NCBI GenBank assembly: GCA_963743595.1
Contig: CAVURW010000248.1
Coordinates: forward strand, 1-36,688
Reading direction: 5' to 3'
Source of the DNA: CAVURW01 sp963743595
GTDB lineage: Bacteria; Verrucomicrobiota; Verrucomicrobiia; Methylacidiphilales; UBA1321
DNA: 36,688 bases
Part shown: positions 7,330 to 15,015 of the stretch, piece after piece
Layout: every line of letters starts with the position of its first letter
Position numbering within the stretch: the stretch's first letter is position 1
Program-made: the position numbers and the translations under genes
Notes under the pieces: model-generated
What the model was told of the DNA's origin: nothing
Database searches by the model: none
Seen by the model: the letters and a program-made list of their open reading frames with translations, nothing else

Positions 7330-7593
7330 ATGACGGACATCGTGATTCACGTGAAGGGACCGAAGGGAGACGAGGCGCAATACTCGTATAAGGTGGCTGA
7401 GACGGGTCTGGTGGAGGGTTGGCTCCTGCCGGATGACCCCGCACTCATTCCGCCGATGACCGAGTGGCGTCCGCTCCGAGAAGTCTTGTTCGAGGTAAAG
7501 ATTCGGGTCACCCACGACATCCTACGGCCGAAGCGCGGCGTGGGCTCGTTAACGTCTCGGATGACGTACAATAAAGACAACACGGTCAGTTAA
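7330..7593 (+). CDS. Small GYF-like protein, diverged paralogue of its upstream neighbour
   Basis: An 87-residue protein. It shares the core P-x-M-x-x-W-R-P-L-x-E with its neighbour (PPMTEWRPLREVL, residues about 40-52), preceded by YSYKVAETGLVEGWLLPDD. It therefore looks like a second GYF_2-type module from a tandem duplication. AAGGTGGG is 3-4 bases before the ATG, a good if close ribosome site. The spacing of 16 bases suggests co-transcription with the first copy. The C-terminal third is unassigned. Function unknown. Confidence 0.65.
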   Translation: MTDIVIHVKGPKGDEAQYSYKVAETGLVEGWLLPDDPALIPPMTEWRPLREVLFEVKIRVTHDILRPKRGVGSLTSRMTYNKDNTVS

Positions 7594-7718
7594 CGGATCT
7601 ATTTGGCATTTTAGTTTATTTTTAGAGGGCAAAAATAATTTCGCGCGGTTTTTGAAATCGCCGCGTCTAGGCTTTTGGAGCAAGGCGGTCACAACGACCG
7701 ATTCACTCCATTTTGCTT
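7594..7718 (+). promoter_or_regulatory. Hairpin-rich leader of the sigma factor gene
   Basis: Three small inverted repeats precede the sigma factor: TTATTTTT/AAAAATAA (7616-7623 and 7631-7638), CGCGG/CCGCG (7644-7648 and 7661-7665), and CGGTC-ACAAC-GACCG (7686-7700). The last is 18 bases before the ATG, where it could be an operator or could mask translation. The first could serve as a weak terminator for the GYF-like pair. No consensus promoter is clear. Confidence 0.35.
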
Positions 7719-8366
7719 ATGATTCCAGACTCTCAAGCTACCTCTCCACTGGCTGGTTCACTCACCCTTTCTGCTGCCCCGGACACCGAAAAGGGAGGCG
7801 CACCTCCTCCGCTAGATGAAGCACGGCAGGCGTGGCTAGTAAAAGCGGCGGCTGATGGTGACGAGAATGCGTTCGGTGAACTGATTCGGATTCATGGTCG
7901 CCGCCTCTATGCGATCGCCTACGGCGTTCTCCAGAACCAAACGGAGGCCGAGGACGTGGTGCAAGACACCTTTGTTAAGGCGCATACGGAATTGGGGCGA
8001 TTCCGTGAAGCGGAAAAATTTGGTGGGTGGTTGAACTTGGTGACTCGGAACCGCGCTCGAGATTTATTACGGCGAAGACGACCGCAAGCGGAGGAGTCCG
8101 AAATGGAGCAATTGGTCGATACCGGAGTGAAACGTCCTGGCATACGAATGGATGAAGAGCATGTGCAGAAGCAACTCAAGCGTGCTCTGGCTTCTTTACC
8201 GGAGCATCACCGGATGGCGGTGACTCTGAAGTATCTGGAGGGGCTGGATCATCAGGGGATTGAAGATGTGATGGGTTTAACAAATGGAGCGTTGCGAGGG
8301 ATGCTCGGACGGGCATTAGCCACGTTACGCGTGAAGTTGCAGTTGTTGGAAAGGAGCTCCGTATGA
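7719..8366 (+). CDS. RNA polymerase sigma factor, ECF (sigma-70) family
   Basis: A 215-residue sigma factor. After a Pro/Ala-rich N-terminus of about 40 residues come region 2 (ENAFGELIRIHGRRLYAIAYG, then EAEDVVQDTFVKA and FGGWLNLVTRNRARDLLRRR, the core-binding and -10-reading parts) and region 4 (LASLPEHHRMAVTLKYLEGL, then the helix-turn-helix IEDVMGLTNGALRGMLGRAL). It directs RNA polymerase to a dedicated promoter set, probably including its own. The ATG at 7719 is preferred to a TTG two codons upstream. Its stop overlaps the next gene's start by four bases (ATGA), the standard arrangement with an anti-sigma gene. Confidence 0.93.
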   Translation: MIPDSQATSPLAGSLTLSAAPDTEKGGAPPPLDEARQAWLVKAAADGDENAFGELIRIHGRRLYAIAYGVLQNQTEAEDVVQDTFVKAHTELGRFREAEKFGGWLNLVTRNRARDLLRRRRPQAEESEMEQLVDTGVKRPGIRMDEEHVQKQLKRALASLPEHHRMAVTLKYLEGLDHQGIEDVMGLTNGALRGMLGRALATLRVKLQLLERSSV

Positions 8367-11131
8367 GCACATTAATCGAAAATAATGAAAAGCCGGCACC
8401 TTCGCCGGAGGAATTGGATGAACTAATCGCCCTAGGGGTTTTAGGTGATTTGAAACCGGCTGAGATCGCGCGGCTCGACGAGCTACGGAAGAAGAATCCG
8501 GAAGTGGAAAAACAATATCAGGAGACACAAATGACACACCAGTTGATCGGTAAGGACGCGCGAGCGGTACAGCCGGATGACGACTTCGAGCGACGGATTC
8601 TCGACGGCGTTAAAGAGCGCCTGAAGGCTCCGCCGCTCACCAAGATAACCACGTTCGGGCTTCTGGCGGCACTGCTGCGGAGAATCACCCCTCGTGTGAG
8701 CCTGCTCCAGGCAGCGCTGGCCATGGTCTTCGTTACCGTCATCGGCGTATCCGTGCTGGTTCAGATGGGGAGAAACGTGACTTCCGTGTTCTCGGCAATA
8801 AACGATCAATTACAGACGGCACAGGCAGGTGGAAATATGTACGCTCCTACACAGCTCGGCCCAGATAGGGCCGCCGATTTTTCTGGCGGTGGAGGAGCAG
8901 AGCAGTTTAAAGACGCCGAAGCGCAACGGAGAGATCAGCAAGCCTTCGCGTACCACAACGTGCAGTTAGCTAATGAGGAGCAAAAGCGCACCTACTCGTA
9001 TCCCGTCGCTAGCCTTCCCCAAGTTCCTGCACGACCTGTCGCACCGGCTGCTTCAACCTCCAAAACCTTGCTGGCGGATGACGTGGCTCGGGAATCGATC
9101 CAGATGGAAAGGCAAAAGGAGGTTACCGACAGCCTCCGCTCCACTCCTCAAGGTGGAGTGACTCGCGGTTCAGTATTTGCGCAATCGGCCCCGTCGGCGG
9201 CCGTGGGGGGCGCAGCTTCGTCTGATCTCGCTTCCAACGCACCAGCACCCGCCGATGCACCCGCCCAGCCTTCTACACCCGGCGCGCCCCCTGATGCCAA
9301 CGGAGTTCCTGTGCCGAACCCAGCTCCGATAATGGACCACAGCACGGCCGCCACTGCTCCTGTGCCGAACCCGGCCCCGGTTCTGGAGAACCGCACGACG
9401 GCTTCTTTAACTGAGTCACCTGCCCCCCCGACAGAGACGAAAGCGGAGGATGTGGGCCGTAAGCTGATCCGGGATGCTTCTCTGGAGCTGGAAGTGACCG
9501 ATTTCACCAAAACGAGTGACAATATCACCAAGTTAGCCCGGGCTAACGGCGGGTACGTCGACACCACGAACTCGGAGCGTGGTGGGAACGGCAAGCTTCG
9601 TGGCGTGATTGTCGTAAAGGTGTTGCCTCCGAAAATCGATGACTTTTTGTTCGCTCTACGGACGCTGGGCGAGGTGCAGAACCAATCGATCACCACGCAG
9701 GATGTGACGAAGGATTACTTCGATATCCAAGCGCGGATGGTGAACGCGCAAAAGACGGAGGAACAACTGCAATTGCTCCTGGAAAAGAATAACGGAAAGG
9801 TCTCCGAGCTTCTGACGGTGGAGCGGGAGATCTCCAGGGTACGTGGCGATATTGAATCGATGCAGGGTCAGTTGAAGCTGTTCGATTTCCAAGTCGCTTA
9901 CGCCACCGTGACGCTTCAGGTCTCAGAGAAGGACCTCAACGAAACGGCGAAGTATCTGCTTAAGGAGACCGATTCGCTCTCGCTGAAGACGGACGATGTC
10001 GATTCCAGTTATCAAGGGGCTCACGACGCCGTCTTGGCAGTGAAGGGACAAATCTTGCATGCCGAACAAAACAAAACCGGCCAACAAAATTTCGCCCGAA
10101 TCACCGCAAGTATTCCGCCGGACGAGATCGAACACTTCTTAGAATCACTGAAATCACTCGGTCGAGTAGAAGATCTGCAACGCCAAAAGGAGCGTGTAGC
10201 CCAGGATGGCGGGGACAGCGCGCAACCTGCAGACGATTCCCGGACCGATAAAGACAAGGTGATCGTCGGGATCGATATCAAGCTCGATTTGGGCGGCCAG
10301 GATCGGGTTGGGATGACGGTGGTGACTCCACATGTCGAGACAGTCTTTGAGGAGACGAAGAAGCGCGTGCTTGCCGTCAAGGGCCAAATCTTGAATGCAA
10401 ACGTGAACAAGGATAACAACGGCAGTTCCACGGGATCGATGCAAATTCGTGTGCCTTCGGAAGACTTCGATGGCATCAAGGATTACCTGAAGTCGGCGGG
10501 ACGGGTTCCTTACTTCAAGCGTGAGAACACGATCAATGACAATGAAAGCGCTCTGCCGGGACCTGTTCTGGCTCAGATCACGCTTTCCGACGACGAGCCT
10601 GCGCTGGAGAATGTGGACTTGGTTCTGGTAACCGATGACGTGGAGGGCAAAGTGAATCTCATCAAGTCACAACTGAAGGAGTACGAGGCGGAGATCACGT
10701 TTTCGAGCTTTGCTCAGGAGACGAACGGACAGTCGGAAGCGGATGTGGTTCTGAAAGCGCCGATCAAACGAAGCGAAGAATTGATCAAGGAACTGAAATC
10801 GCTGGGCGATGTGGAGAGCTCCTCCGTGCATAAAAATGAGCCGCCGCGCGTCCGTCCCGTGAGTGACGATAAGGACAAAGACGAAATGGCGAGTGTGGAT
10901 GACAGTGCTCCAGCCGAGTTCCATCTCAAGTTACACACGCACCCGGACATTGTGCCGGTGGATGACGGTCCGCTCTCGATCGTAAAACGGTCATTTGCCG
11001 CCGGAGCGGATATACTGGGTTGGAGCCTCGTCATGATCGTGTCTCTGGTGGCGCTGATCTTGCCTTGGTTCTTGTTCGTTGTAGGCGGTTACGGGCTCTA
11101 TCGCGCGGCGGTTTGGTTCACAAAGAAGTAG
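8363..11131 (+). CDS. Anti-sigma-like membrane protein with four DUF4349-type modules
   Basis: A 922-residue membrane protein. Residues 1-110 are a charged cytoplasmic domain like the anti-sigma/zinc-finger-less RskA type (EELDELIALGVLGDLKPAEIARLDEL). A membrane segment lies at about 112-135, then a long Ala/Pro-rich periplasmic linker to about 360. From about 366 a full DUF4349-type region follows (RKLIRDASLELEVTDF, coiled-coil middle). Three more partial modules begin near 557, 669 and 763, two opening with the same VLAVKGQIL and all closing with a helix ending in LKSLG or LKSAG. A second membrane segment is at about 885-912. Start supported by AAAGGAG and the ATGA overlap. It likely holds the sigma factor and responds to an envelope signal; this is inference from gene order and the N-terminus. 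Confidence 0.85.
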   Translation: MSTLIENNEKPAPSPEELDELIALGVLGDLKPAEIARLDELRKKNPEVEKQYQETQMTHQLIGKDARAVQPDDDFERRILDGVKERLKAPPLTKITTFGLLAALLRRITPRVSLLQAALAMVFVTVIGVSVLVQMGRNVTSVFSAINDQLQTAQAGGNMYAPTQLGPDRAADFSGGGGAEQFKDAEAQRRDQQAFAYHNVQLANEEQKRTYSYPVASLPQVPARPVAPAASTSKTLLADDVARESIQMERQKEVTDSLRSTPQGGVTRGSVFAQSAPSAAVGGAASSDLASNAPAPADAPAQPSTPGAPPDANGVPVPNPAPIMDHSTAATAPVPNPAPVLENRTTASLTESPAPPTETKAEDVGRKLIRDASLELEVTDFTKTSDNITKLARANGGYVDTTNSERGGNGKLRGVIVVKVLPPKIDDFLFALRTLGEVQNQSITTQDVTKDYFDIQARMVNAQKTEEQLQLLLEKNNGKVSELLTVEREISRVRGDIESMQGQLKLFDFQVAYATVTLQVSEKDLNETAKYLLKETDSLSLKTDDVDSSYQGAHDAVLAVKGQILHAEQNKTGQQNFARITASIPPDEIEHFLESLKSLGRVEDLQRQKERVAQDGGDSAQPADDSRTDKDKVIVGIDIKLDLGGQDRVGMTVVTPHVETVFEETKKRVLAVKGQILNANVNKDNNGSSTGSMQIRVPSEDFDGIKDYLKSAGRVPYFKRENTINDNESALPGPVLAQITLSDDEPALENVDLVLVTDDVEGKVNLIKSQLKEYEAEITFSSFAQETNGQSEADVVLKAPIKRSEELIKELKSLGDVESSSVHKNEPPRVRPVSDDKDKDEMASVDDSAPAEFHLKLHTHPDIVPVDDGPLSIVKRSFAAGADILGWSLVMIVSLVALILPWFLFVVGGYGLYRAAVWFTKK
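9308..9372 (+). repeat. Short direct repeat in the Pro-rich linker
   Basis: The 14-mer CCTGTGCCGAACCC occurs at 9308-9321 and 9359-9372, in frame and 51 bases apart. It encodes PVPNP twice in the proline-rich periplasmic linker. It marks a recent small internal duplication. Confidence 0.7.
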
Positions 11132-11182
11132 ACGCCACTATGGGATGGTCATTTCAGGCGGTTTTAGTAATCTCGTCGGACG

Positions 11183-12706
11183 ATGAAATTGGAGCGAATC
11201 GGTTACGCTATCGCGGTTGTCCTGGTGATTCCCTTCATGGGAACACTGGCAACCGTTTCATCGGACGACGATGGTCACCTCGATCCTAACGGCGCTGCGG
11301 CCCCAGTTGTAACGCCGACACCGAGTAGCTCGGCCACTGGCCAGACGACGGGGACAGGCAGCGCAGGTGGACTTCCAAGTGAGCCCTCGGTTCCAATTCA
11401 CCCTCTGGCAGCGCCTACGGGGACGGCGGGACAGACCAGCGCTACGCCCGGTCAGACGGCACCGGGTAGTGGTGAATCGCAAGACGACAAAGAGTGCTAC
11501 GAAAACATGTTGCTCTATGCGCGAGTGATGGAATTGGTGCGGGAACGGTATGTGGACGACAAGAAAACGACCTATTCCGCACTGACGAAAGCGGCGTTGA
11601 AGGGGATGCTTTCATCGCTCGATCCACACAGTCAATTTTTAGATGAAAACGGGTTCCAGGACCTACAAAAAGTGACCAAAGGTGCCTATAGCGGGATCGG
11701 GATTACGCTGGGAATGAAGAATGGGTGGATGGTGGTGACGCAGATTCTGCAAGGTTCGCCGAGCGAGCGAGCCGGCATTTTGCCGGGAGATCGCCTGATT
11801 AGCGTGGAGGGTAAGGCGACGGATCGATTGGTTTTGGCCGATGTGGACGAGCTGCTGAAGGGCGAGCCGGGCGAGATGGTTTCGCTGGCATTTGAGCGGC
11901 CCCGCACCGGTGCTCCAGAAGGCGGCAACGCCTACAAAGTGGATGTGATGCGGGAGACGATTCGCGTGCGTTCGATCAAAGATGTGAAGATTTTACCGAG
12001 CGATATCGCCGGTCCCAATCTGCGGATCGGCTACATTCGCATTGAGGAGTTCGAAGAGAAGACTTCAGAAGAACTCGACTCCGCTTTAGCCGATTTGCAA
12101 GGGAAGGGGATGCAAGGGCTGGTCATCGATTTAAGGAACAATCCCGGCGGGCTTTTGGATGTGGCCGTGGATGTCGCCAGTAAGTTTCTTCCCGGCGGAT
12201 CGGTCGTCGTGACGACGAAAGGGAAGACGCCCGATCAACTGCGGCAATATGTGACGCGCTCGGCGGGTAGCCAGCTCAATTACCCCATCGTTCTGCTCGT
12301 GAATGGATATACGGCTAGCGCGGCCGAAATTATGGCGGGAGCGATGAAGGATCTCAATCGCGCGGTGATCGTTGGGGAGACGACTTTTGGCAAGGGCTCT
12401 GTGCAAACGGTGGAACCGCTGGGGCACGGGCTGGGGATTCGGTTGACCACGGCGAAATACTACACGCCGAGCAACCGCTCGATCCAGGAACTGGGAGTCA
12501 GTCCTGATGTTCCTGTCGTCATGTCGGACGAAGATGAACGCCGCTTGGCCTTGGTCGAGTCCGAGCGTTCCCTAAACCCCGATGAGCAAATTGAAGTGAG
12601 CACCTTCAAAGATGCGCCGTTGATTCGCGCGATCGCTGCAATTCGTACCCTTCTCAAAACGGAGGGGCAACCGGGTGGGTTGAGCACAGCGGAGTTGAAG
12701 CGGTGA
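11183..12706 (+). CDS. S41 family carboxyl-terminal processing protease (CtpA-like)
   Basis: A 507-residue periplasmic or membrane-anchored serine protease. An N-terminal hydrophobic segment (about 5-25) is followed by a Thr/Pro/Gly-rich linker, the Ctp cap region (MLSSLDPHSQFLD), a PDZ domain at about 160-245 (GIGITLG, GILPGDRLISVEG) and the protease core. LVIDLRNNPGGLL is the family signature. The catalytic serine is residue 379 (GYTASAAEIMAGA) and the lysine is 404 (TFGKGSVQT). Their 25-residue spacing matches the Ser-Lys dyad of this family. It lies 51 bases after the anti-sigma-like gene, so it may cleave that protein or other envelope substrates. That link is inference; CtpA proteases have many targets. 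Confidence 0.95.
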   Translation: MKLERIGYAIAVVLVIPFMGTLATVSSDDDGHLDPNGAAAPVVTPTPSSSATGQTTGTGSAGGLPSEPSVPIHPLAAPTGTAGQTSATPGQTAPGSGESQDDKECYENMLLYARVMELVRERYVDDKKTTYSALTKAALKGMLSSLDPHSQFLDENGFQDLQKVTKGAYSGIGITLGMKNGWMVVTQILQGSPSERAGILPGDRLISVEGKATDRLVLADVDELLKGEPGEMVSLAFERPRTGAPEGGNAYKVDVMRETIRVRSIKDVKILPSDIAGPNLRIGYIRIEEFEEKTSEELDSALADLQGKGMQGLVIDLRNNPGGLLDVAVDVASKFLPGGSVVVTTKGKTPDQLRQYVTRSAGSQLNYPIVLLVNGYTASAAEIMAGAMKDLNRAVIVGETTFGKGSVQTVEPLGHGLGIRLTTAKYYTPSNRSIQELGVSPDVPVVMSDEDERRLALVESERSLNPDEQIEVSTFKDAPLIRAIAAIRTLLKTEGQPGGLSTAELKR

Positions 12707-12960
12707 CGACGATCAGTCGAGAGGACCGCTATCGCGGGAGTCTTCTAGGAATGGCGGTGGGCGATGCGGTGGGGACGACGCTGGAGTTCAAAGCGCCCGG
12801 CAGCTTTGAGCCGATTACCAATATGGTGGGCGGCGGTCCGTTTCACTTGCGAGCGGGCGAATGGACTGACGACACCTCAATGGGCCTCTGTCTAGCGGAG
12901 AGCCTGATCGCAAGCAAAGGATTTGATCCGCGCGGATCCCTGGCTCAGCTCGCCCAGTGA
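12703..12960 (+). pseudogene. ADP-ribosylglycohydrolase, N-terminal fragment
   Basis: An 85-codon frame starting at GTG, overlapping the protease stop by four bases (GTGA). It matches the beginning of the ADP-ribosylglycohydrolase/DraG family: RYRGSLLGMAVGDAVGTTLEF and then GEWTDDTSMGLCLAESL, with the metal-binding DDT motif. Family members are about 250-350 residues and need a second aspartate-rich metal motif near the C-terminus, which is absent. The frame stops at 12958-12960, just 16 bases before the end of the convergent TIR gene. The gene is therefore a remnant, most simply cut off by the event that placed the TIR gene here. A functional mini-protein is unlikely but not excluded. Confidence 0.85.
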
Positions 12961-12962
12961 GT

Positions 12963-12976
12963 GACCGTTATCGGTC
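12963..12976. terminator. Small hairpin between convergent genes
   Basis: GACCG-TTAT-CGGTC forms a 5-bp stem with a 4-nt loop in the 16 bases between the glycohydrolase remnant and the TIR gene stop. There is no T-run, so it is at best a weak bidirectional terminator. Confidence 0.3.
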
Positions 12977-14209
12977 TTACTTGTGCTTCGCCTTTTGAAC
13001 CACGGAGAGACTGTGCGTCTCGAGGCTGATCACACCGAGCAGATCTTGATTATTCGGGTCTGAGGCGAGGAGTTTTTGATGTAGAGCCAAGGCGCGTGTG
13101 AGGTCTTTCTCCGCGGCATCCAGCTGATTCTGACTCAACTCGGATAACCCGGAACGCAGAAGGCCAGCGGCTAGGTCGGCCTCCAGGTGAGCCGTTTCGG
13201 CTTTTGCATCGTCGCGCTCCTTCTCGGCGAGGAGTTGTTGCGCCTTCTCGTCGGCGTTCTCCTTTTCCGCAGCCGCCAGTTTTTGAGTGGCTAATTCCAG
13301 TTTGTGCTCAGATTGCGCCAGAAGGAGTAAAGCCTCTCGTTTTCCTTCAACGGCGATCTTCTTTTGACGCCAAGCGACTGTCCCGAGAGTCATGGAAAGA
13401 ATCGTCAACCCAGCCACGGCCATGAGCCAGCGTCGCAAGAGTTTTGACTGAATCGCAGCCAGTTCCAGGCGATATTGCGAATCTCGCTGGGTCAACATTC
13501 CCAGATCGACGCCTAAAATGCCTGCAAGGATTTTCAGTTTTGCCAGGCGACTCTGGGTCGTGTACGCAGCGACCGACTCCCGAATTTCACTCGGCTTTTT
13601 GGTGCCTTCTTCCTCCAGCGCCTGACGATAGGCCTCCGGACTCGTCCAGCCTTGTGCAGTGCCCAGTCGCATATCAGCGGCGATGGGTTCAAGTGGTTTA
13701 TCGATCTGAAGGTGGCCGTCAGCATCGACTTCGTGACGAAGGAATTCCGGAAAGCATTCCTGCTCCGCCTTAAATCCGTTTGACTGCTTCGTATCGTCCC
13801 AGCGCGCATTCGGCTCGCCCTCGATCATCAGTGCCATGATGCGGTCCGATTTTCCCAGTTTCTTGAAATAGGCCAGCTCTTGAGCGATGTAATGCGATTG
13901 AGTTGCGCGAGGCGAACAAAGAACAAGCATGCTTTTGCTGTTTTCCAGCGCTCGATAGATGTGGGAGGCGAGATCGGAATTCGCTGGCAGCTCTTCTTCG
14001 TCGCGAAACACTGGGAAGATACGGGATGGGATGATTTCGCCACGATTGTTCAGCGTGCCGACAAGTTCGATCGGAACTTCGTACGTCTCGATGGTCTGAT
14101 GCAGCCAGGTCGCCCATTGCCGACCTGATTCCTTATTATCAACGTGCCGATACGAAATGAAGCACCAGTAGACGCGTGTGTTTGCAGTAGGCGCGGAAGA
14201 GTCTGGCAT
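12977..14209 (-). CDS. TIR-domain membrane protein with coiled coil and TPR-like tail
   Basis: A 410-residue protein. Residues 15-130 form a TIR domain (VYWCFISYRH, RIFPVFRDEEELP, SKSMLVLCSPRATQSHYIAQELAYF). Glu111 in the last motif sits where TIR NADases carry the catalytic glutamate. A linker rich in charged residues (130-220) leads to one membrane segment at about 263-281, a Lys/Glu/Ala-rich coiled coil to about 345, and a single TPR-like helical pair ending the protein. Bacterial TIR proteins often consume NAD in antiphage defence; others signal. No cyclase, SAVED, Thoeris or Argonaute partner is adjacent, so defence is only a possibility. The ATG at 14207-14209 is preferred over an upstream TTG. 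Confidence 0.85.
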   Translation of the reverse strand: MPDSSAPTANTRVYWCFISYRHVDNKESGRQWATWLHQTIETYEVPIELVGTLNNRGEIIPSRIFPVFRDEEELPANSDLASHIYRALENSKSMLVLCSPRATQSHYIAQELAYFKKLGKSDRIMALMIEGEPNARWDDTKQSNGFKAEQECFPEFLRHEVDADGHLQIDKPLEPIAADMRLGTAQGWTSPEAYRQALEEEGTKKPSEIRESVAAYTTQSRLAKLKILAGILGVDLGMLTQRDSQYRLELAAIQSKLLRRWLMAVAGLTILSMTLGTVAWRQKKIAVEGKREALLLLAQSEHKLELATQKLAAAEKENADEKAQQLLAEKERDDAKAETAHLEADLAAGLLRSGLSELSQNQLDAAEKDLTRALALHQKLLASDPNNQDLLGVISLETHSLSVVQKAKHK

Positions 14210-14328
14210 GACGATGAATGAAGGTGAGATCAAACCGCTGAGGTTGCAAGAATGATCCTGATTGCTGAACTATCAGTGGATTTTCGAGCGTAAGTACGGC
14301 ATTATTAGGACAGCCGGGTTGTATTAAT
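14210..14328. promoter_or_regulatory. Divergent promoter region, TIR gene versus DUF4388 gene
   Basis: A 119-base stretch between two divergently transcribed genes must contain both starts of transcription or share one regulator. TATTAA lies 5 bases before the plus-strand ATG, too close for a standard -10 unless the message is nearly leaderless. I found no clear paired boxes. Confidence 0.3.
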
Positions 14329-14901
14329 ATGACTGTAGACGCAAAGTCGGTCCCACTCATCATCTTTGGTTCGCTTAAGGAGATTCCCATCGTGGACGTT
14401 GCTCGCCTGTTGCAGGGTGCTCGTCAAACGGGCTCGTTATGCTGCATTGCTTTCAACTCGCAGGGCCGGATCTATTTTCGCAATGGGGAGATTGTGGAGG
14501 CGGAGGTGAGCGGACATTTCGGTGTAGATGCGCTCCGGGTGGTGGGTCTTTATTGCCGAGGTAGTTTTCGTTTTGACGACAAAGCGGCCGCGCCAAGCCT
14601 GGGACTGCTGATGCATCCGACTGAGGAGTTGATTCGATTTTTAGAGCAGCAAATGAACGACGCCCGACTCTTACAGGAGTTGATTCCGGAATCAACAGAC
14701 GTGCCGAAGTTCATTGGTGGAACGGCGCCGGAGGGATTTGAGTTTACGCAGGAGGAGATCTCCTACGCCCTGCAATGCGCGGAGGGCAAGCTGACGCTTA
14801 AGGCTCTGGCCATCGAGCTAAAGGTGCCTGAGCCTCAGGTCGCGGTGACCATTGCGCGTTTTCGCGCGGCTGGTCTGATGCAAGTCCGAGAAAAAGTATG
14901 A
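14329..14901 (+). CDS. DUF4388 (PATAN-type) protein
   Basis: A 190-residue cytoplasmic protein. Residues 10-105 fit the DUF4388 pattern: GSLKEIPIVDVARLLQGARQTGSL, then GRIYFRNGEIVEAEVSGHFGVDAL and a closing strand GSFRFD. This domain is common in proteins of two-component and gliding or chemotaxis networks in deltaproteobacteria, cyanobacteria and Verrucomicrobiota. The C-terminal 60 residues look helical (a winged-helix-like LTLKALAIELKVPEPQVAVTIARFRAAGL), possibly a DNA- or partner-binding unit. It shares its domain type with the response regulator 114 bases downstream, so the two probably work together. The molecular role of DUF4388 is not established. Confidence 0.75.
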   Translation: MTVDAKSVPLIIFGSLKEIPIVDVARLLQGARQTGSLCCIAFNSQGRIYFRNGEIVEAEVSGHFGVDALRVVGLYCRGSFRFDDKAAAPSLGLLMHPTEELIRFLEQQMNDARLLQELIPESTDVPKFIGGTAPEGFEFTQEEISYALQCAEGKLTLKALAIELKVPEPQVAVTIARFRAAGLMQVREKV

Positions 14902-15015
14902 CACGGCAATTAAGGGTTTTATGTGGCACGGTTTCTGCCGTTTTCAAACACAGGCGGAAGCCGCAAAATCGGCCAAAACAGATCATGAATTTGAGCAGGC
15001 TGAGAAAACTACAAC

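Noticed and set aside
12703..14209. Interpretation of the glycohydrolase fragment and TIR gene as a toxin-antidote pair
   Set aside because: The glycohydrolase lacks its C-terminal metal site, and the genes are convergent, so they cannot be co-transcribed.
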